The translations under genes and the position numbers were made by a program. A stretch of DNA of 64,000 bases from Mesorhizobium amorphae CCNWGS0123 (GTDB taxonomy: Bacteria > Pseudomonadota > Alphaproteobacteria > Rhizobiales > Rhizobiaceae): assembly GCF_001686985.1 (NCBI RefSeq), contig NZ_CP015318.1, positions 2,912,001-2,976,000 on the forward strand, written 5' to 3'. The notes below the pieces were generated by a model. That model was not told where the DNA came from. It saw nothing but the letters and a program-made list of their open reading frames with translations, and did not search any database. This document shows, in pieces, positions 33,581 through 43,036 of the stretch (the stretch's first letter is position 1; each line of letters starts with the position of its first letter).

Positions 33581-34645
33581 CTACCCCCGTCCGTAGCGGC
33601 GGCCGATGCCGCCGAGCGCCACCGCGACGACCAGCAGCGAGCCGGTGAACAGGAATTGGGTGAAGATCGGCGCACCGATCATGGCGAGCCCATTGTTGCC
33701 GACCGCGACCGTCAGCACGCCGATCAGCGTGCCCAGGATGTGGAACTGGCCTTCCCTGAGTGCCGCCGAGCCGAGAAAGGCGGCCGAGAACGAGGTCAGC
33801 ATGAAGCTGTCGCCCGCCGTCACCTGTCCGGAGCCGAGATTGGAGGCCATCAGCACGCCGCCGATCGCGGCGCAGGTGCTGGCAATGGCGAAGGCGACGA
33901 TACGGCTGCGGTCGACGGCGACGCCGGCGCGACGCGCCGATTCCGGGCTCACCCCGATCGCCTTGATGTGCTGGCCCTGCACTGTGCGGTTGAGGATCAC
34001 CCACAGCAGCGCCAGCACCACGGCCATAATGATGACCAGATGCGGCACCCCGGCAATGCGGCCGATGGCGATGCCGGTGAATTCCCGGCTCTGCGTGAGC
34101 TGCAGCGGGATGCCACCGGAATAGGCGTAGTTCAGGCCGACGACGATGGTGCCGGTGCCTAGCGTGGCGATGAAGGCGTTCACGCCGATCTTGGAGACGA
34201 CGATGCCGTTGACGATGCCGATCAGCGTGCCGAGGCCGACGACAAGCACGATGGCGAGCGGGATCGACAGGCCGCTATAGCTCAAGAGCCCGACCACGAG
34301 CAGTCCGCAGAAGCTCGCGACATAGCCGATGCTGAGGTCGAAATCGCCGGCCACCAGCGGCACAGTGAGGCCGGCCGCGACAATGGTGCCGATCGCCATG
34401 TCGTTGATGATGTTGCGGAAATTGCCGATGGTCGCAAAGGTGCCCGGCTGCAGCACCGAAAAGATCAACAGCATCGAGCCGAGCACGATGATGGTGCCGT
34501 AGGTGCCGAGCAGGCGCATCAGAAGCGCCCGCCGGTCGCGCGTGCCGGGAGGGAGATACCCGACCTGCGTGACCGGCGATGCGCCCTCCGCCGGAGCGGA
34601 GGTATCGGGCAGGGAATGGTCAGCGGACATGACAGCTCTGTTCAT
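33581..34645 (-). CDS. Sugar-type ABC transporter permease (RbsC/FrcC family)
   Basis: The 354-residue membrane protein has a polar 40-residue N-terminus followed by about ten hydrophobic segments and the family motif SPESARRAGVAVDRSRIVAF. The segments VPLVAGDFDLSIGYVASFCG and GSAALREGQFHILGTLIGVL are typical of carbohydrate uptake transporter-2 permeases. A second in-frame ATG at 34630 may be used. It is preceded by a hairpin that separates it from the binding-protein gene. Confidence 0.9.
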   Translation of the reverse strand: MNRAVMSADHSLPDTSAPAEGASPVTQVGYLPPGTRDRRALLMRLLGTYGTIIVLGSMLLIFSVLQPGTFATIGNFRNIINDMAIGTIVAAGLTVPLVAGDFDLSIGYVASFCGLLVVGLLSYSGLSIPLAIVLVVGLGTLIGIVNGIVVSKIGVNAFIATLGTGTIVVGLNYAYSGGIPLQLTQSREFTGIAIGRIAGVPHLVIIMAVVLALLWVILNRTVQGQHIKAIGVSPESARRAGVAVDRSRIVAFAIASTCAAIGGVLMASNLGSGQVTAGDSFMLTSFSAAFLGSAALREGQFHILGTLIGVLTVAVGNNGLAMIGAPIFTQFLFTGSLLVVAVALGGIGRRYGRG

Positions 34646-34656
34646 GATGGAATTCG

Positions 34657-34684
34657 GGTCCGGCTTGGCTTGCCCGGCCGGACC
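34657..34684 (-). promoter_or_regulatory. Intercistronic hairpin between binding protein and permease genes
   Basis: GGTCCGGC (34657-34664) pairs with GCCGGACC (34677-34684). It has no T-run, so it is more likely an mRNA-stabilising stem or partial attenuator that allows excess binding protein than a full terminator. Confidence 0.4.
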
Positions 34685-34699
34685 GTCAATCTGCAGCGT

Positions 34700-35629
34700 T
34701 TACTGCGGATTGTCCTTCATGAACTGGTCGACATTGTCCTTGGTGACCAGCGTGTAGCCGGGCACGAAGGATTTCGGCTGCCACTTGTCGCCGGCCGCCA
34801 GGATGTCGGGGATCTGGTCGACCAGCATCTTGCCGGCGGAGGTCAGGTCGACGCCGAGCGTCGCGGTCATCGTGCCGTCCTTGACCGCCTGCACGGCGGG
34901 CGCGGTGGCGTTGAACGAATAGACCTTCACGTCGCTGCGGCCGTTCTGTTTCAGCGCCGCGATGGCGCCCATGGCGTTGTCGTCATAGCAATTGAAGATC
35001 GCGAACGGCCCCTTGGCATTGGCGTTAGCGGCGAGCCATGCGCTGGTTGCGGCCTGCGAGGATTCGGCAGCACCCGGGATGCTGATCTCGTGCGAGGTCG
35101 CCTTGAGTCCCGGCTTGGCCTTCACCGCCGCATCGAAGGCATCGGCGCGCTCGCGGCACGGTATGCCGGGGTGATAGGTGAGGTCGAGCAAGGTGCCGGT
35201 GTCGCCGACATCCTTCAGCATCAGCTCGATCAGCGGCGGTGCGGCACCCGTGCTGGCCGAAAGCGCAATGCCGTCGGCCATGCCGCCGCCGGCCGAAAGC
35301 ACCGGGATCTTCGCATCCGCCGCCGCCTGCAGACCGGCGGCAAGGCCGGTCGAATCGAAGACGGTGACGATGATGGCGTTCACCTTCTTGGTCGCCAGCT
35401 GCTTGATGCTGGTGATCGCCTGCGAGGGATCGCCATTGGCATTGAGCGTTTCCACCGTCCAGCCCTTGGACTGGGCCTCCTTGGTCATGGTGTCGACCAT
35501 CTGGTTGGTGTCGACGTCGGAGGTCGAGAAGGTGACGATGCCGATCGTCAGCTTGTCATCGGCATGGGCAGCCGGCGCGAGACATGCCGCGACCAGCGCC
35601 GCGGCCGAAAGTTTCTGAAAGCGGTTCAC
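34700..35629 (-). CDS. Periplasmic substrate-binding protein of sugar-type ABC transporter
   Basis: The GTG start at 35629 has AGG six bases upstream and gives 309 residues with a signal peptide ending AAHADDK. The mature protein is a periplasmic-binding-protein-like type 1 fold (LTIGIVTFSTSDVDTNQMVD, TGLAAGLQAAADAKIPVLS, GVDLTSAGKMLVDQIPDILA), like RbsB/FrcB. It is the first gene of the five-gene operon. The ligand need not be a simple sugar: the two hydrolases downstream suggest an amide-containing compound. Confidence 0.9.
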   Translation of the reverse strand: MNRFQKLSAAALVAACLAPAAHADDKLTIGIVTFSTSDVDTNQMVDTMTKEAQSKGWTVETLNANGDPSQAITSIKQLATKKVNAIIVTVFDSTGLAAGLQAAADAKIPVLSAGGGMADGIALSASTGAAPPLIELMLKDVGDTGTLLDLTYHPGIPCRERADAFDAAVKAKPGLKATSHEISIPGAAESSQAATSAWLAANANAKGPFAIFNCYDDNAMGAIAALKQNGRSDVKVYSFNATAPAVQAVKDGTMTATLGVDLTSAGKMLVDQIPDILAAGDKWQPKSFVPGYTLVTKDNVDQFMKDNPQ

Positions 35630-35794
35630 GTTCCTATCCCCTGTTTGACCGAGTGTTCCGGCTCGCATCTCGACCGCACGGAGCCCCACGGGGCCTTGAG
35701 TGCGGTCGCCACAGATTAGGAATGTTTGTTCGTGCGAGCCACGTACTAACTATAGGCATAAGCCGCAGAGTGACGCAACGGCAAATTGGGGGCT

Positions 35795-35992
35795 TCCCTT
35801 CTCCCCTTGTGGGAGAAGGTGGATCGGCGCGCCAGCGCCGAGACGGATGAGGGGTGAGGGGTGCTGGAAGAAACGAGACTTCAGAAAGTTAAATGATTCG
35901 AGGTGCTTATGCCTTCAGCGCAGCGATCCGTCCAACACCCCTCATCCGTCCGAGCTTCGCTCGGGCACCTTCTCCCACAAGGGGAGAAGGGA
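35795..35992. repeat. Mosaic intergenic element, right copy (inverted relative to left copy)
   Basis: Read on the minus strand it has the same block order as 30140-30331: TTCTCCCCTTGTGGGAGAAG, CGAGCGAAGCTCG, GATGAGGGGTGTTGGACGGA followed by TCGCTGCGC, an AT-rich core, CGTTTCTTC, CACCCCTCATCCGTC, a CGGCGCTGGCGCGCCG-like palindrome and a closing TTCTCCC palindrome. The pair brackets the five-gene operon. Confidence 0.8.
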
Positions 35993-36010
35993 AGAACGCA
36001 TCGCCAGGCA

Positions 36011-36043
36011 CAAAAAAAGCCGGGCGCGAGGCCCGGCTTTTTC
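36011..36043 (-). terminator. Intrinsic terminator of the porin gene
   Basis: AAAAAAAGCCGGGC-GCGA-GGCCCGGCTTTTT is a strong stem flanked by A- and T-runs, able to act in both directions. It lies 20 bases after the porin stop on the minus strand. Confidence 0.85.
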
Positions 36044-36062
36044 GTGTCGTGGCTTGAACGAC

Positions 36063-36722
36063 TTAGAACTTCATACCGACGCCGAAGGTGACGCGGTTGT
36101 CCTTGACCTTGACGTTGCCAAGAGAGCCGAAGTCCTTGTCGCCGTAGTCGGTGTAGCGGTACTCGACACGGCCGAACACGTTGTCGGTGATCTTGATGTC
36201 GGTGCCGACGCCGGCGGTCCAGCCGAACATCGCATTGCTGTCGTCGGTGCCGGTGACGCTATCCGTGATCTTCTGGTTCTTGCCGGCGAGACCGCCGGTG
36301 CCGTAGAGCAGGATTTCCGGGGTCACGGAATAGCCGAGGCGGGCACGCAGCGAGCCTTCGAAGCCGCCCTTGGCGTCGATGCCGTCGCTGTCGCCCTTGA
36401 CGCCGTTGTAGCCGAGATCGGCTTCAGCGCCGTACACGAAGTTCTCCTGCTGCCACTGATAGCCGCCGAAGACGCCGCCGACGAAGCCCTTGGTCTTCAC
36501 GTCGACGCCGGCGTCACGGGCATCGGCATGGCCACTAAAGCCATAGCCGGCGCTGATACCAGCATAGGGGCCGGCCCAGGAAGCGACCGGAAGTTCGGCA
36601 ATTGGAGCTGCCGGTGCAGGCGGCTCTTCCGAGACCACGTCCGCCGCGTAGGCGGTTCCACTGAGGGCGAAGAGCCCGAGTGCGACAGCCAGCGGCCGTG
36701 CGAATTTGAGATTGGCTTGCAT
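36063..36722 (-). CDS. Omp25/Omp31-like outer-membrane beta-barrel protein
   Basis: The 219-residue protein has a signal peptide ending AYAAD, a short Pro/Ala linker (VVSEEPPAPAAPIAEL) and an eight-stranded barrel starting SWAGPYAGISAGYGF and ending in the porin-type C-terminus VTFGVGMKF with a terminal Phe. GFVGGVFGGYQWQQENFVYG is the family signature. Members of this group in Brucella and rhizobia are abundant outer-membrane proteins that bind peptidoglycan or LPS and help keep the envelope stable. It is monocistronic with its own terminator. Confidence 0.92.
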   Translation of the reverse strand: MQANLKFARPLAVALGLFALSGTAYAADVVSEEPPAPAAPIAELPVASWAGPYAGISAGYGFSGHADARDAGVDVKTKGFVGGVFGGYQWQQENFVYGAEADLGYNGVKGDSDGIDAKGGFEGSLRARLGYSVTPEILLYGTGGLAGKNQKITDSVTGTDDSNAMFGWTAGVGTDIKITDNVFGRVEYRYTDYGDKDFGSLGNVKVKDNRVTFGVGMKF

Positions 36723-37134
36723 TGTTCTTTACTCCTTAAGCCACAGGACACAGGCTTGTTTTTCACGATCGCCATCGATCCGTCCGGGGGGTGAAACGGA
36801 TCTGGCGTTCGTATGTTCCAAATGTCGTGTCAAAATGCGGCTGAAGCGAACCTGAACTTGGGTCATTCCCCGGCGCGAATGAGGCTGAACCTTGACGTTG
36901 CATCTTCGCAACAGCGAGATGTCAGGACGCTTGCCATGCTGCACTGCACTCGGCTTGGTGCAAGGAGTCCAGCGCCCTATATTGCGGTCCAGTTGGCCGA
37001 GTCTCGGCCGGAGCCGAAATGCCGATCGGGCGGCTTTGCCACAATCCTGCCCCAGGTGGAAACGGCATTTAACCCCTAGGCGCGTCATAATTTGCCGGCG
37101 GCCGGAATCGAGGCCGCGATTGAGGATTGACAGG
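36723..37134. other. Divergent intergenic region
   Basis: This 412-base gap between the divergent porin and SDR genes should hold both promoters. No repeat, RNA or credible small gene was recognised. Confidence 0.5.
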
Positions 37135-37899
37135 ATGAGCGAAGCCGCCGGAACGGCGCTGGTGACAGGCGGGGGAAAACGGATCGGCAAGGCGATCGTC
37201 GAGGATCTGGCCAGGCACGGTTTTGCCGTCGCCATCCACGCCAACGGTTCGCTGGCCGCAGCAGAGGCGCTTGCCGCGCGGATCCGGGATGAGGGCGGTC
37301 GCGCCGCCGTGGTCGGCGCCGATCTCACCGACATGGGCGCGGTCGGCGACCTCGTGGGACGCGCCGAGGCAGCGCTCGGCCCGGTCACGCTTTTGGTCAA
37401 CAACGCCTCCCTGTTCGTCGACGACAGCATCGAGGATTTCGACTGGGCCGTATGGGACCGCCACTTCGCCATTCATGTGAAAGCCCCCGCGCTTCTGGCG
37501 CAGAACTTCGCCCGCGCGTTGCCGCAGGGCGAGGAGGGGCTGATCGTCAACATCATCGACCAGCGCGTCTGGCGGCCGACGCCGCGCTACTTCTCCTATG
37601 CGCTGTCGAAGTCGACGCTGTGGAGGCAGACCGAGATGCTGGCGCAGGCGCTGGGACCACGCATCCGCGTCAACGCCATCGGCCCCGGACCGACGCTGAA
37701 GAACGCGCGCCAGGAAGACAGCGATTTTGCCGCGCAGGTCGACGGGCTGATCCTGAAACGCGGCCCTGAATTGCCCGAATTCGGCGCCACCATCCGCTAT
37801 CTCTGGGCGGCGCGCTCGATCACCGGCCAGATGATCGCGCTGGATGGCGGCCAGCATCTTGCATGGCAGACGCCCGATGTGACAGGCATGGTGGAATGA
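37135..37899 (+). CDS. SDR-family oxidoreductase
   Basis: From ATG 37135 the protein has 254 residues with the cofactor motif [29 protein letters not shown] and YALSKSTL for the active-site Tyr-x-x-x-Lys. The GxxKRIG version of the glycine motif resembles the FolM/pteridine-reductase-like group. The catalytic serine position is not standard ([10 protein letters not shown]), so the reaction is uncertain. Its stop overlaps the uvrC start (ATGA), so the two are co-translated. Confidence 0.85.
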   Translation: MSEAAGTALVTGGGKRIGKAIVEDLARHGFAVAIHANGSLAAAEALAARIRDEGGRAAVVGADLTDMGAVGDLVGRAEAALGPVTLLVNNASLFVDDSIEDFDWAVWDRHFAIHVKAPALLAQNFARALPQGEEGLIVNIIDQRVWRPTPRYFSYALSKSTLWRQTEMLAQALGPRIRVNAIGPGPTLKNARQEDSDFAAQVDGLILKRGPELPEFGATIRYLWAARSITGQMIALDGGQHLAWQTPDVTGMVE

Positions 37900-39968
37900 G
37901 TCCCGCAGACCACAAACACAAGCAGCGCGGCGCCGCCGACGATCTGCCGCCCGAGATCGACCTCGAGGACGAGTCGGCCGAGGAGATCGCCGAGCCGGAA
38001 ACCACTTCGGCCGCACCCGACGTCGCATTCACGGCAATAGACTGGACGTCGCATGCCGGCGATGCCGACGGCATGGTCGGCGCCGAAGTCATCCAGACCT
38101 TGGTCAAGCGGCTGCCCAACGCGCCCGGCGTCTACCGCATGATGAATGCGGCCGGCGACGTGCTCTATGTCGGCAAGGCGCGCAGCCTGAAGAAGCGGGT
38201 GACCAACTATGCGCAAGGGCGGTTCCACACCAGCCGCATCGGCCGCATGGTGCGCGAGACGTCGACGATGGAATTCGTGGTCACCCGCACCGAGATCGAG
38301 GCGCTGCTGCTCGAAGCCAATCTGATCAAGCGCTTGCGGCCGCGCTTCAATGTGCTGATGCGGGACGACAAGTCGTTCCCCTATATTTTGGTCACTGGCG
38401 ACCACGTCTCGCCCGGCATCTACAAGCATCGCGGCGCGCGCTCGCGCAAAGGCGACTATTTCGGCCCCTTCGCCTCGGCCGGCGCCGTCGGGCGCACCAT
38501 CAATTCGCTGCAGCGCGCCTTTCTGCTCAGAAGCTGCACCAACTCCTTCTACGAGAACCGTACACGGCCTTGCCTGCTTTACCAGATCAAGCGCTGCGCC
38601 GGCCCGTGCACCGGCGAGATATCGCACCAGGACTATGCCGAGCTGGTCGCCGAGGCGAAGGATTTCCTGTCCGGCCGCAGCCAGAAGGTGAAGACGGAAA
38701 TTTCCGGCGCCATGCAGCAGGCCTCGCAAGACCTCGATTTCGAGCGCGCCGCCATCTATCGCGACCGGCTGGCAGCGCTGTCGCATGTGCAGAGCCACCA
38801 GGGCATCAACCCGCAGACGGTGGAAGAGGCGGATGTCTTCGCCATCCACCAGGAAGGCGGCCAGGTCTGCATCCAGGTGTTCTTCTTCCGCACCGGCCAG
38901 AACTGGGGCAACCGCGCCTATTTCCCCAAAGCCGATCCGGCGCTGGAGGGATCGGAAGTGCTCGGCTCGTTCCTGGCGCAGTTCTACGACGATAAGCCGA
39001 CGCCGCGCGCCGTTCTTCTGTCGCATGGCGTCGAGGAGCAGGAGCTTCTGGCCGAGGCGCTCTCCACCCGCGCCCGCCGCAAGGTGTCGATCTCGGTGCC
39101 GCAGCGCGGTGAGAAGAAGGACCTGACCGACAATGCGCTGCAGAATGCGCGCGAGGCGCTTGGCCGCCGGCTGGCCGAAACCTCGACGCAGGCGCGCCTG
39201 CTCACCGGCTTCGCCGAGACCTTCGGCATGGCAAGGCCGCCGGTGCGCATCGAGGTCTACGACAATTCGCACATCATGGGCACCAACGCCGTCGGCGCCA
39301 TGGTCGTCGCCGGGCCGGAAGGGTTCGTCAAGAACCAGTACCGGAAGTTCAACATCCGCTCGACCGAGATCACACCGGGCGACGATTTCGGCATGATGCG
39401 CGAGGTGATGGAGCGGCGCTTTTCGCGGCTGCTGAAGGAGCATGGCGATGCGCCGCAAGGCGGTGAGGCCGAGGGCGAGACGGAAGACGACATCGAGGGC
39501 AATGGTGGCTTCCCGGCCTGGCCCGACGTCATCCTGATCGACGGCGGCCAGGGCCAGATGAGTGCGGTGCGCAAGATCCTGTCCGATCTCGGCATCGAGG
39601 ACCGCGTCGTGGCCATCGGCATCGCCAAGGGCCAGGACCGCGACGCCGGCCGCGAGCGTTTCTTCGTCAGGGGCAGGGACTCGTTTTCGCTGCCGGTGCG
39701 CGATCCCGTGCTCTATTTCGTCCAGCGGCTGCGCGACGAGGTGCATCGCTTTGCCATCGGCTCGCACCGCGCGCGGCGCAAGAAGGAGATGGTCAAGAAC
39801 CCGCTCGACGAGATCAGCGGCATCGGCCCCGGCCGCAAGCGCGCACTGCTGCTCCATTTCGGCACCGCAAAGGCGGTCAGCCGCGCGGCGGTCGAGGATC
39901 TGGTCAAGGTCGACGGCATTTCCGAGCAGGTGGCCAGGCTGGTCTACAATCATTTCCATGAGAGTTGA
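37896..39968 (+). CDS. uvrC: Excinuclease ABC subunit C
   Basis: The 690-residue protein has a charged N-terminal extension of about 60 residues and a GIY-YIG domain ([20 protein letters not shown]). It also has the four-cysteine region CTNSFY...[15 protein letters not shown], a UvrB-binding UVR motif ([20 protein letters not shown]), an RNase H-like endonuclease domain ([18 protein letters not shown]) and two helix-hairpin-helix motifs at the end ([19 protein letters not shown]). UvrC makes the 3' and 5' cuts beside bulky DNA lesions with UvrA and UvrB. The start in the ATGA overlap was preferred to one 33 bases upstream. Confidence 0.96.
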   Translation: MSPADHKHKQRGAADDLPPEIDLEDESAEEIAEPETTSAAPDVAFTAIDWTSHAGDADGMVGAEVIQTLVKRLPNAPGVYRMMNAAGDVLYVGKARSLKKRVTNYAQGRFHTSRIGRMVRETSTMEFVVTRTEIEALLLEANLIKRLRPRFNVLMRDDKSFPYILVTGDHVSPGIYKHRGARSRKGDYFGPFASAGAVGRTINSLQRAFLLRSCTNSFYENRTRPCLLYQIKRCAGPCTGEISHQDYAELVAEAKDFLSGRSQKVKTEISGAMQQASQDLDFERAAIYRDRLAALSHVQSHQGINPQTVEEADVFAIHQEGGQVCIQVFFFRTGQNWGNRAYFPKADPALEGSEVLGSFLAQFYDDKPTPRAVLLSHGVEEQELLAEALSTRARRKVSISVPQRGEKKDLTDNALQNAREALGRRLAETSTQARLLTGFAETFGMARPPVRIEVYDNSHIMGTNAVGAMVVAGPEGFVKNQYRKFNIRSTEITPGDDFGMMREVMERRFSRLLKEHGDAPQGGEAEGETEDDIEGNGGFPAWPDVILIDGGQGQMSAVRKILSDLGIEDRVVAIGIAKGQDRDAGRERFFVRGRDSFSLPVRDPVLYFVQRLRDEVHRFAIGSHRARRKKEMVKNPLDEISGIGPGRKRALLLHFGTAKAVSRAAVEDLVKVDGISEQVARLVYNHFHES

Positions 39969-40108
39969 CGAGGTGTATCGCTATTCAGCCGGCCTGAGCT
40001 GAATTTCGATACGCCCCGGGTCTTTTCGGCTGGCCAATCGAAATTGTTCTGTTGACCCCCCACATTCGCTTCTGATTTGAGTACGCAGGCAGAAAGAGTC
40101 CCAAAAAT

Positions 40109-40705
40109 ATGGCCCAGCGCGCGTTCAACCTGCCCAACATGCTCACCTACGCCCGCATCCTCGCGGTGCCGCTGGTCGTGCTGTGCTTTTTCCTTGAGGG
40201 CCATCTGAAGTCGAGCGACTTCGCCCGCTGGTTGGCTCTGGCCATTTTCCTGCTCGCTTCGATCACCGATTACTTCGACGGCTATTTTGCACGCGCCTGG
40301 AAACAGACCTCCAACATCGGCAAGATGCTCGACCCGATCGCCGACAAATTGCTGGTCGCCACCTGCCTGCTGCTCTTGGCCGCCGACACCGACCGCCATG
40401 CCGGCATCGCCGGCTGGTCGCTATGGGCTGCGATCATCATCCTGTGCCGCGAGATCCTGGTCTCCGGCCTGCGCGAATATCTGGCGGCCCTCAAGGTCTC
40501 GGTGCCGGTCACGCAACTCGCCAAATGGAAGACCACCATCCAGATGGTCGCCATCGCCTTCCTGCTAGCCGGCCCGGCCGGCGACAAGATCTTCCCGCTG
40601 ACCACGCAGACCGGCCTGGTGCTGCTGTGGATCGCCGCTCTGGTCACGCTCTACACCGGCTATGACTATTTCCGTGCCGGCTTGAAGCACATCATGGACG
40701 AGTGA
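40109..40705 (+). CDS. pgsA: CDP-diacylglycerol-glycerol-3-phosphate 3-phosphatidyltransferase
   Basis: The 198-residue membrane protein starts FNLPNMLTYARILAVPLVVL, and has the CDP-alcohol phosphotransferase motif as ITDYFDGYFARAWKQTSNIG followed by KMLDPIADK (DGxxAR...GxxxDxxxD). It makes phosphatidylglycerol phosphate, the first step to phosphatidylglycerol and cardiolipin, in the inner membrane. It heads a tight three-gene unit with moaD and moaE, an arrangement common in Rhizobiales. Confidence 0.95.
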   Translation: MAQRAFNLPNMLTYARILAVPLVVLCFFLEGHLKSSDFARWLALAIFLLASITDYFDGYFARAWKQTSNIGKMLDPIADKLLVATCLLLLAADTDRHAGIAGWSLWAAIIILCREILVSGLREYLAALKVSVPVTQLAKWKTTIQMVAIAFLLAGPAGDKIFPLTTQTGLVLLWIAALVTLYTGYDYFRAGLKHIMDE

Positions 40706-40706
40706 C

Positions 40707-40964
40707 GTGGCAACCAAGCTCATCTACTTCGCCTGGGTGCGCGAACGGATCGGCAAGCCGGAAGAGGATGTCGAACTGCCCGCCGGCATCGAGACGGTAG
40801 CCGACCTGCTGCGCTGGCTGAAGTCGCGCGGCGAGGAATATGAGCACGCGCTGCAGTATCCCGACGTGATCCGCGTCGCCATCAATCAGGAACATGTCGA
40901 GCACCGCGAGAAGATCGCCGGCGCGCGGGAGATTGCTCTGTTCCCGCCGATGACCGGGGGCTGA
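40707..40964 (+). CDS. moaD: Molybdopterin synthase small subunit MoaD
   Basis: The 85-residue protein starts at GTG, one base after the pgsA stop. It has the ubiquitin-like fold (KLIYFAWVRERIGKPEEDVE) and ends in FPPMTGG; the terminal Gly-Gly receives the thiocarboxylate that supplies sulfur to molybdopterin. It works with MoaE directly downstream. A molybdenum-enzyme gene lies 18 kb away at 58861. Confidence 0.95.
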   Translation: MATKLIYFAWVRERIGKPEEDVELPAGIETVADLLRWLKSRGEEYEHALQYPDVIRVAINQEHVEHREKIAGAREIALFPPMTGG

Positions 40965-40968
40965 AACC

Positions 40969-41448
40969 ATGTCCGGCGCTGTAGTGCCTGTCGTGCGCAT
41001 CCAGCGCGAAGATTTCGACGTTGCCGCCGAGATCGCCAGGCTGAGCGAAGGCCGAGCCGACATCGGCGCCGTGGTGACATTCTCCGGTCTCTGCCGCGAC
41101 GAGCAGGGCCGGCTGTCGGCCCTCGAACTCGAACATTATCCCGGCATGGCCGAGGCCGAGATCGCCCGTATCGCCAGCGAGGCGATCGAACGCTGGCCGC
41201 TGCACGGCCTCACCGTCATCCACCGCCACGGCAAGGTCCGGCCGGGCGGGAACATCGTTCTCGTGGTGACGGCTTCCGCGCATCGCCAGGCGGCATTCGA
41301 GGCGGCGAACTTTTTGATGGACTACCTGAAGTCGCGGGCGCCGTTCTGGAAGAAGGAGCACCATGCCGACGGTTCCGCGGGCGGCTGGGTCGACGCCAAG
41401 GAGATCGACGACAAGGCCGCCGGCCGCTGGAAGGCGCCGTCCAAATAA
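40969..41448 (+). CDS. moaE: Molybdopterin synthase catalytic subunit MoaE
   Basis: The 159-residue protein has GAVVTFSGLCRDEQGRLSAL, LELEHYPGM, VIHRHGKVRPGGNIVLVVTA and the conserved Lys-containing LKSRAPFWKKE, all MoaE hallmarks. With MoaD it converts precursor Z (cPMP) to molybdopterin. Four bases separate it from moaD, with a GGGGG ribosome site inside the moaD end. Confidence 0.95.
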   Translation: MSGAVVPVVRIQREDFDVAAEIARLSEGRADIGAVVTFSGLCRDEQGRLSALELEHYPGMAEAEIARIASEAIERWPLHGLTVIHRHGKVRPGGNIVLVVTASAHRQAAFEAANFLMDYLKSRAPFWKKEHHADGSAGGWVDAKEIDDKAAGRWKAPSK

Positions 41449-41527
41449 ACTCTCCCGCAGCCATTCATTGACCGCAATCCTTTGGCCAATTTGCTGCCAT
41501 CGGTCAGCCTGGGCAAGGGAGAAGGTC

Positions 41528-42292
41528 ATGCTCGACAGGATCGCCGAATTCTTCATCTTTGGTTTTGTGCCGCTGGTCGTCGGCATGCTGGCGGTGCCGG
41601 AAATGTCCAACGCCGCCGATAAGACCCTGAAGGGCGAGGTGATGTATCGCGAGCGCATCGCATTGCCGCCCAATGCCGTGCTCTCCGTCCAGCTTGCCGA
41701 CGTGTCGCTGGCCGACGCGCCGGCGGCGATCATCGGCGAGCGCAAGGTGGCGCCGGCCGGCCAGGTGCCGATCAGGTTCGAGATCAGTTTCGATCCCCAG
41801 GTGATCCGCCCGAACATGACCTATGCGCTGCAGGCGCGCATCACCGTCGACGACAGGCTGATGTTCATCTCCGATACGCGCCATCAGGTCGACCCGCTGA
41901 GCGATGCGCCGCAGACGATCATGCTGAAGATGGTGGCGCCGGACGACAAGGCGGCCGGCGCTCTGCTCGGCCAGAGCTGGCTGGTCGAATACATCGACGG
42001 CATCGGCGTGATTGCGGAGCCGCAGGCGACGTTCCGGGTGAGCGAAGCCGGCAAGGCCGGCGGCAGCGGCCCCTGCAACGTCTATTTCGCCACCGCGAAG
42101 GTCGACGGTTCGACGATCGCCATCAGCGAGATCGGCTCGACCTTCAAGGCCTGCGCGCCTGATGTCATGGCCGAGGAAAAGGCGCTGTTCGAGGCGCTGG
42201 CCAGGGCGGCGTCCTACCATGTCGATGCCGGCAAGCTCACCATCACCGACAAGGACGGCAAGGACATCCTGCGCTTCAACGCCGCGAGCTGA
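41528..42292 (+). CDS. Exported YbaY-like + META-domain protein
   Basis: The ATG at 41528 follows GGGAGAAGG and gives 254 residues. After a signal peptide ending MSNAADK comes a YbaY/YscW-type lipoprotein domain (about residues 35-135: GEVMYRERIALPPNAVLSVQ, PIRFEISFDPQVIRPNMTYA). A META/HslJ-type domain fills the rest (WLVEYIDG...GSGPCNVYFA and FKACAPDVMAEEKALFEAL). Both modules occur in envelope proteins; HslJ is linked with novobiocin tolerance. Fusions of this sort are exported, and this one lacks a clear lipobox. Its exact role is unknown. Confidence 0.8.
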   Translation: MLDRIAEFFIFGFVPLVVGMLAVPEMSNAADKTLKGEVMYRERIALPPNAVLSVQLADVSLADAPAAIIGERKVAPAGQVPIRFEISFDPQVIRPNMTYALQARITVDDRLMFISDTRHQVDPLSDAPQTIMLKMVAPDDKAAGALLGQSWLVEYIDGIGVIAEPQATFRVSEAGKAGGSGPCNVYFATAKVDGSTIAISEIGSTFKACAPDVMAEEKALFEALARAASYHVDAGKLTITDKDGKDILRFNAAS

Positions 42293-42344
42293 GGTTCCTT
42301 TAAACGGCGCTGAGGGGCTCAAGGCACCACTTGCGTAAGCAGCG

Positions 42345-42949
42345 TCAGGTGCTCGCTTGCTCGAACATTGCACCATAGTGATAGGGCGCCACCTCGACCA
42401 AACCGGCGAGTTTCAGGCCCCCCGCAGCGGCATCAGCGATGGTCTGGTCGGGCGACAGTCTGAGCTCGGTTCTCGGGCCACGCGGCTCGCCCAGCACCGT
42501 CGTCTTTTCGCGCGGCTGCTGGTGCCAGTTGACGATGGCAAAGCGTCCGGCAGGGGCGAGTGCCTCGCGCACGGCGTGCGCCAGCCGCGGCCGGTCCGGC
42601 ACTGGAAGGCGTTGGCCATGAAGACGAAGTCGACCGGCCGAGGTGCCAGGCTGGCGAGTTCGTAGGCATCGCCGGCGACGAAGTCGCAATTCGTCACACC
42701 GGCATCGGTCAGCCGTCGCTGGGCCGCCCCCAACTGGTCGGCGTCGATGTCGATGGCGATGACGCGGCGGGCGACCCTGGCGATTGGCAGCGTGAACCAG
42801 CCGTCGCCGCAGCAGAGGTCGATCACCTCCATGCCGGGCTCCAGCCCGGTTGCCGCGAGCACGTCGGCGGGATCGGGCCAAAGCGCCTCCCACCAGGCAC
42901 TCGACGGCATCTCGGTGCCCTGAAAGAAACCGGGAATGGCGGTGGTCAT
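42345..42949 (-). pseudogene. Class I SAM-dependent methyltransferase, frameshifted
   Basis: The first part, from ATG 42949 (ATGLEPGMEVIDLCCGDGWF, AIDIDADQLGAAQRRL, FVAGDAYELASLAPRPVDFV, FMANAF), is a normal methyltransferase SAM domain. At about 42597-42603 the sensible reading moves to another frame (VPDRPRLAHAVREALAPAGR, FAIVNWHQQPREKTTVLGEP) and continues to a stop at 42345. The total of 605 bases is not a multiple of three. In the first frame the protein ends early in a nonsense tail at 42413. It may be a true inactivation or a base-calling error. The substrate is unknown. Confidence 0.8.
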
Positions 42950-43036
42950 GATCGGGTCGGCTCCAGTATGCCCTGAACCGACCTTAGCGCAGGCAAATCC
43001 CCCGCGGGAGTGCCGGACGGGCCCCGCCGCTCCAAA

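Noticed and set aside
37797..39959. 720-codon open frame on the minus strand opposite uvrC
   Set aside because: Antisense shadow of uvrC, which is certain from its domains.
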